Below are positions 59,486 through 64,000 of a stretch of DNA of 64,000 nt, piece by piece. The notes under the pieces were generated by a model, which was not told the DNA's origin, made no database searches, and saw nothing but the letters and a program-made list of their open reading frames with translations. The stretch's first letter is position 1; every line of letters starts with the position of its first letter. The translations under genes and the position numbers were made by a program. The DNA lies in assembly GCF_003597395.2 (NCBI RefSeq), contig NC_133773.1:129490865-129554864 (forward strand). Reading direction: 5' to 3'. The DNA is from Chelonoidis abingdonii. Its lineage: Eukaryota > Chordata > Testudines > Testudinidae.

Positions 59486-61089
59486 AATCAAGCGGGTTTA
59501 GGCACATGCTTATAATTAAAGGGTTGACTTACGTATGTGTTTAAGTGCTATACTGAATTAGTGCCTCTGTCAGCTGGCTTTTAAGAGGGCTCTGAGCCTC
59601 CAGCAGTTCCCATTTAAATAAATGGGATCCTTATTTAGAGTATGGATATCGTGTTCATTTTTTAAGCACTTTGGTGGGCTTCTGGGGATGGAAGGCACTA
59701 GAGAAATATATTGCAGCTGGTGCCAAGCCAAAAACCTGGATCCAAACACCTCCAGACTTTGCGGCTGGATCTGAATTTTGTGGCTCAGATCAATTTTATG
59801 CTCAGCTCATCAATGCGCCATTTTGTGGACTGCACACTCTGTTGCTGGATGGCAAGCCAGGCTCTTACATGAGCAGAAAGCTAATCTCATTGTATTTTCT
59901 TCTTCACGATCGAGTGGGGGAGGAGGGAAAGGGAACTTGGCATAGACACATAAAGCTCTACTGGAGAGAGGCCACTGCCACATTGCATTGAAGCAGCATA
60001 AAAAGAACAACAGTACAGGAGCTTTCACATCTTTTGGCTATTTCATCAAATGCTCTCTGCCTGTATAATTCACAGGCAATATTGCTCCCATCACGGCTTG
60101 TATGTATATGGTTTGCCAAAGGGTCACATTTCCTGAAATCCAGTTGTTTTTTTAAAAAAACAGCCATATTTATTTATCCAGCTTCTGGCGTGAAGAATAG
60201 CATATCAATAAAAAAACAAGTCAGTGCATCAAAAAGATGCCAATACATAAGACATAAATATTATTTATATTTCTCTGCTAAATGCCTAGCACACAGTTGG
60301 GAACTTTGAAAGAGTGATTGTTTGCTGACATTGATTTTTTTTTTGCACATTCGCCCAATTTTCTTCAGCACCTCTGTAGAATATACTCTATTGCTCTGCT
60401 ATTCAATGCATGTAATTATCTGAGGCCATTAGTGGAGTCATGGGGTTGTGGTATCTTCTGTATGACACCTACCTTTCAACTGCTATCTCATTCTATTTTT
60501 GTCTAGGTGCTTTATATGGCTCTCATCACCTGGAGCCTACAGAGGTGATGCTTGCTTATGTTCGTATAGAATTGTTGAAACGTAAGTAGGCCCCAAAACC
60601 TATTTCTTTGGCAATTGTCAAGTGAAGTCTGGTAAAATATGAGTAAAGTGAAGTGACACAATTCAGAGGCAAGTTGGAGATAAGTTAGGACATACATAAC
60701 CCCAGGTTATGTTGTAAACAAGTTTTGGTCCTTACTGGTTTTTACAAGTGTTTTAGAGAAATTGTTAATGTTTTGGAAAATGCTATCTATATCAATAGCT
60801 AGTGATACGGCATTTACGCAGATGCTAAACGAGATGATGTTTAATGTTAAATAGCTAATGAGAAAGTAAAAAATATTTAATTATGCAAAAAGATGAATTT
60901 AATGTTAGTTAATTCAGGGGAATTGTTGTAATTGATTATGAAAACAGCCGCATGCTAACTTTAGATTAAGCTCCATTTACCGTCAAGGTACTTATACAGA
61001 CCGGATTATACCCGTTCTCCTCATTTAGGGACTGATCACCCTTAAATGAATCATTTCATTTTACAATTGACTTTCATCCACACCATTAC
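59486..61089. other. Intergenic sequence, nothing assigned
   Basis: A remnant of the older L3-like repeat lies at about 59490-59570. The 106-codon frame at 59671-59991 has no recognised domain. Confidence 0.4.
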
Positions 61090-62285
61090 ATTGACTTTCT
61101 CCACACCATTCATGATTTTATAGACCTTTATCGTATCTCTCCTAAGTTTTCCTTTTTCTATGCTGAGCAGTCCCAATCTTTCCTAAATCTCTCCTTGTAG
61201 GGCAGTTGTTCCAGACCCCTAATCATTTTCATGGCCCTTATCTGCACCTTTTCCAGTTCTAATATATCTTTTCTGAGATGGGACAACTGGAACAGCACAC
61301 AATATTCAAGCTGTAGGTTTATCGTGGATTTATATAGTGGCATACTGATATTTTCTGTCGTCTTTCCTAATGGTTTCTAACATTCTTTTCATTTTTGTGA
61401 ACAATCTGCACATTGAGCAGATGTTTTCTGAGAACTGACTGCAAAGATCCCGAGATTGCTTTCTAGATTGGTAACAGCTAATTCAGACCCCACCATTCTG
61501 TATGTATTTTTTTCAGGGTGTGTTACCGTGCACTTTTTCAGGGTGTGTTACCGTGCACTTTTTCAGGGTGTGTTACTGTGCACTTTTTCAGGGTGTGTTA
61601 CCGTGCACTTATCTGCATTGAATTTCAGCTGCCATTTTGTCACCCAGACACCCAATTTTATGAGATCTCTTTGTAACTTTTCACACTCAGCTTTGGACTG
61701 AACTATTTTGAGTAATTTTTTATTGTCTATACAAACTTTGCCAGCTCACTGTTTACCCTTTTTTTCCAGGTCACTTATGAATATATTAAGCAGCACTGGT
61801 CCTAGATTCTAGGGGAAACCCATTGTTTACCTCTTTCCATTGTGAAAACTGACCATTTATTCCTATCTTTTGTTTTCTATCTTTTAACCAGTTTCTGACC
61901 CATGAGAGGAACTTCTCACTTATCCCATGACTCCTCATGAGCTTTTTAGTGTGGGACCTTGTCAAAGGCTTTCTTAAAGTCCAAGAACACTGTATCTGCT
62001 GGATTGTTCTTGTCCACATGCTTGTTGACCCCCTCAAAGAATTCTCATAGCTTGGTGAGGCATGATTTCCTTTTACAAAAGCTGTACTGACTCTTTCCCA
62101 ACATACTGAGTTTAATCTATGTATCTGATAATTTTGTTCTTTACTATAGCTTCATCCAATTTTCCTGGTGCTGAAGATAGGCTTGCTGGCTGGTACTTGC
62201 CAGAATCACCTCTGGAGCCTTTTTAAAATGTTGGCGGTACATTAGTCATCTGCTCCAGGGGCTGATTTAAGTGATACGTCAGTAG
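61090..62285 (-). mobile_element. CR1 LINE reverse-transcriptase region, - strand
   Basis: - strand frames at 61786-62037 (FLSWVRNWLKDRKQKIGING) and 61158-61343 (RKDILELEKVQIRAMKMIRG) are successive parts of CR1 ORF2. They are separated by stops, frameshifts and a private tandem repeat. 5' truncated near 62285; lacks the terminal 3' UTR. Confidence 0.85.
61509..61608. repeat. Four tandem copies of a 25-bp unit inside CR1
   Basis: Unit TTTTTCAGGGTGTGTTACCG then TGCAC, at 61509, 61534, 61559 and 61584. Only one difference (ACC to ACT in the third copy). The unit derives from the CR1 sequence itself, so it is a local amplification. Confidence 0.95.
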
Positions 62286-62524
62286 AAGGACGCCTGCAGA
62301 CTTCAAATATGTGTTTAATGAGGCTGCTAAAGCTTGGGATGACACACCTCACACATCAAACTAAAATGATTGCATTTCATTGCATTAAATAATGTCACAT
62401 GATGAGGGAGTGTGGTCAAGTGCTTAAGGAGGCAAATGGCTTTGTGGATATATCTACACTGCAAAACAAAGGTGTGCTCCTAACTCGGGTTAGCTAACTG
62501 CTTGAAGCCGAGACTGGCTAACAG

Positions 62525-62660
62525 GGCATGGATCACTCAAAATTGCCTGTTCTGTTCATTCCCTCTAAAGCACCTGGCACTGGCCACTGGCAGAGAGAGA
62601 ATACTGGGCTACATGGATCATTGGTTTGACCCAATATGGCCGTCATTCTGTTCTTACATA
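62525..62660 (+). mobile_element. CR1 3'-end fragment, + strand
   Basis: GCCTGTTCTGTTCATTCCCT, CTGGCACTGGCCACTGGCAG, then GACCCAATATGGCCGTCATT and CTGTTCTTACAT. The same tail, inverted, lies at 46525. Confidence 0.8.
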
Positions 62661-62755
62661 ACCCAACTGAGCTAAATTGTGTTAAAAGAGCAGTAAAGAT
62701 CCAGCAACTCTGCTCTTAACATTGATTAGCAGCTTGAGGTCAACCTAAGTTGAGG

Positions 62756-62945
62756 GAGGAGGGATAGCTCAGTGGTTTGAACATTGGTCTACTGACCCCA
62801 GGTTTGTGAGTTCAGTCCTTGAGGGGGCCACTTAGAGATCTGGGGCATAAATCAGTACTTGGTCCTGCTAGCAAAGTCAGGGGGCTGGACTCAATGACCT
62901 TTCAGGGTCCTTCTAGCTCTGTGAGATAAGTATATCTCCATATAT
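62756..62945 (+). mobile_element. Turtle tRNA-derived SINE (Cry type), nearly full length
   Basis: The head GGATAGCTCAGTGGTTTGAA (box A-like) and TGTGAGTTCAGTCCTTGAGG (box B-like) are followed by GGTCCTGCTAGCAAAGTCAG, GGCTGGACTCAATGACC and the tail AAGTATATCTCCATATATAG. Best-preserved copy in the window. Confidence 0.9.
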
Positions 62946-63094
62946 AGATATTAGTCTGCTGTATACACTTGAACTCAAGCTGCTAACCCAAATGAAAAGC
63001 CAAGTTGCCATCTCTTCACTACTGTTTTAACCCCCATTTTTTTTCAGGATAAACACATCTTATGACTTCTCAGTTCTAGTTTTAGATCCACCCT

Positions 63095-63245
63095 AAACTA
63101 GCTCTATGTAACAGTTTACCCATCTGTGAATAAGGGCAGTTGATATTCTCCTGCCTCCCAGGGTGTTTGTGGGTCTTAATTCATCTTAACACAGCACTCA
63201 GCAATCTTTAGGTGAAAGTCACTTTGTAGGTGCAGTGAGCACTCA
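63095..63245 (+). repeat. MIR-like SINE 3' half
   Basis: CAGTTTACCCATCTGTGAAT, then ATATTCTCCTGCCTCCCAGG, GTGTTTGTGGG and a CTTTAGGTGAAAGTCACTTT tail. Confidence 0.55.
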
Positions 63246-63504
63246 GTAGCACGCCCTGTTGTCATCAAACACAACATGATTCAGTCTATCAGTTCATTCA
63301 TGAGATATATTAAACACAAGCAGTTACCTTTAACAAAAATAATCATTTTAAAGGGGCAAACTTAAAGGGAAAAATCAATTTAATTTGTTAATGCTGTATC
63401 TGATCCTGAATTCACCCCCAGCATCTAAGTCTTAGACACTTGGTGGTAATCTTACAAACTAATGCATGTTTTGTACCACAAGAATGCAATGACCTACAAC
63501 AATC

Positions 63505-63560
63505 AGATTAACTGATCCTAATGGTCCCTTTTGACCTTAGGATCTATAAATCTATGCAGG
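63505..63560 (+). mobile_element. CR1 3'-end fragment, + strand
   Basis: GATCCTAATGGTCCCTTTTG, then ACCTTAGGATCTATAAATCT. Short, 5' truncated. Confidence 0.65.
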
Positions 63561-63977
63561 CTGCCACGGCACTCAACATATGTATTTGCCTTCTTATAAA
63601 ACTAGGACCAACCAAGGTTAATTTTGCTGATGACCAACATCAATAACTATCTGACTTATCAAACGTATTTTTCAAGCTCTGTTCAGCTGCTCTTCAGCTG
63701 CTCTACACAATGAGCCAGATTTTCAAGTACCCCAAATAGTAGCAAGATTTTTCAAAAGTGCTTCGCTCCCAGCAACTCCCATAGTGATTCTTCTGACCTG
63801 ATTTTTCCAAAGATCTCTGTACCCAGCTTTCTGAGCTCTTTCAAAAATCAGGCCCCTTATTTTGGTGCCTAAATGGAAGTTGAACTCCTCTGAAAATCTA
63901 GCCAAAATATTCCTTTTATAACTAAAAAGGAAAAAATAATATAACTATTAAAACTGACATAAAGAAATTCTAGTATC
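63561..63977. other. Intergenic sequence with an old inverted repeat
   Basis: AGCCAGATTTTCAAG at 63714-63728 and TGAAAATCTAGCC at 63890-63902 are inverted relatives and may mark the ends of an ancient MITE. Not resolved further. Confidence 0.35.
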
Positions 63978-64000
63978 GGGAGTAGCTGTGTTAGTCTATA
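63978..64000 (+). repeat. Start of another copy of the GCTGTGTTAGTCT repeat family
   Basis: Ends in GTAGCTGTGTTAGTCTATA, matching the start of the repeat at 53066. Cut by the window end. Confidence 0.6.

Larger units (their letters stand above)
62452..63050. mobile_element. Probable MITE split by a CR1 3' end and a SINE
   Basis: The left part is TATCTACACTGCAAAACAAA and GGGTTAGCTAACTGCTTGAA. A middle segment lies at 62661-62755 and a right part at about 62946-63035 (GTATACACTTGAACTCAAGC, TGCTAACCC). They read as pieces of one element once the two insertions are removed. The exact right end is unclear. Confidence 0.45.

Noticed and set aside
61509..61608. CRISPR-like array
   Set aside because: The units are directly contiguous, with no spacers, inside a CR1 in a vertebrate genome.
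62756..62830. A real tRNA gene
   Set aside because: The tRNA-like head is the start of a SINE. The cloverleaf is degenerate and the SINE body and tail follow.

Overview
The window looks like ordinary nuclear DNA from a turtle (Testudines, probably a cryptodire). Three copies of a tRNA-derived SINE match the turtle Pol III (Cry-type) SINE as I remember it. They sit among many CR1 LINE pieces, DIRS and Gypsy retrotransposon remnants, and short hAT, PIF/Harbinger and mariner/Tigger-type elements. There is no operon structure, no CRISPR array and no bacterial or viral gene set. Family names come from recognition by eye and were not searched against a database.

The only coding sequence I can support well is one terminal exon on the + strand, 33239-33568. 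It has a good splice acceptor, a 109-residue open frame and a stop, and it ends an acidic, serine-rich protein that I cannot name. Bases 1 to about 33.2 kb are most simply read as a large intron or introns of this gene. A short candidate exon lies at 18558-18650. It is flanked by splice-like sites, is open throughout and ends in phase 0, which fits the terminal exon, but it is unproven. The 3' UTR follows 33568, with several AATAAA signals between 34.0 and 35.6 kb. The rest of the window is probably intergenic.

Repeat layout. 0-17 kb: the end of a Harbinger-type element, mariner-type MITEs, a CR1 split by a hAT element with a perfect 8-bp target duplication, a foldback repeat and an AT-rich background. 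17-23.6 kb: almost repeat-free. 23.7-27.9 kb: a decayed Gypsy pol on the - strand next to a decayed DIRS on the + strand. 28-33 kb: a mariner-type MITE, a U6 snRNA pseudogene, a CR1 3' end, a MIR-like SINE and a second DIRS fragment that ends about 50 bp before the splice acceptor. 35-46 kb: SINEs, a nested hAT element and a solo-LTR-like block. 46.5-50.5 kb: three nested layers, with a Harbinger-type element carrying a Myb/SANT-like frame inside a small MITE inside a CR1. 51-64 kb: a nested hAT element, further MITEs, MIR-like SINEs, two more CR1 copies (one with a private 25-bp tandem repeat) and a nest of a MITE, a CR1 3' end and a SINE.

I found no convincing new biological system. The best leads are the unidentified gene and its candidate upstream exon, the transposon that reaches the splice acceptor, and the nested transposon stratigraphy.
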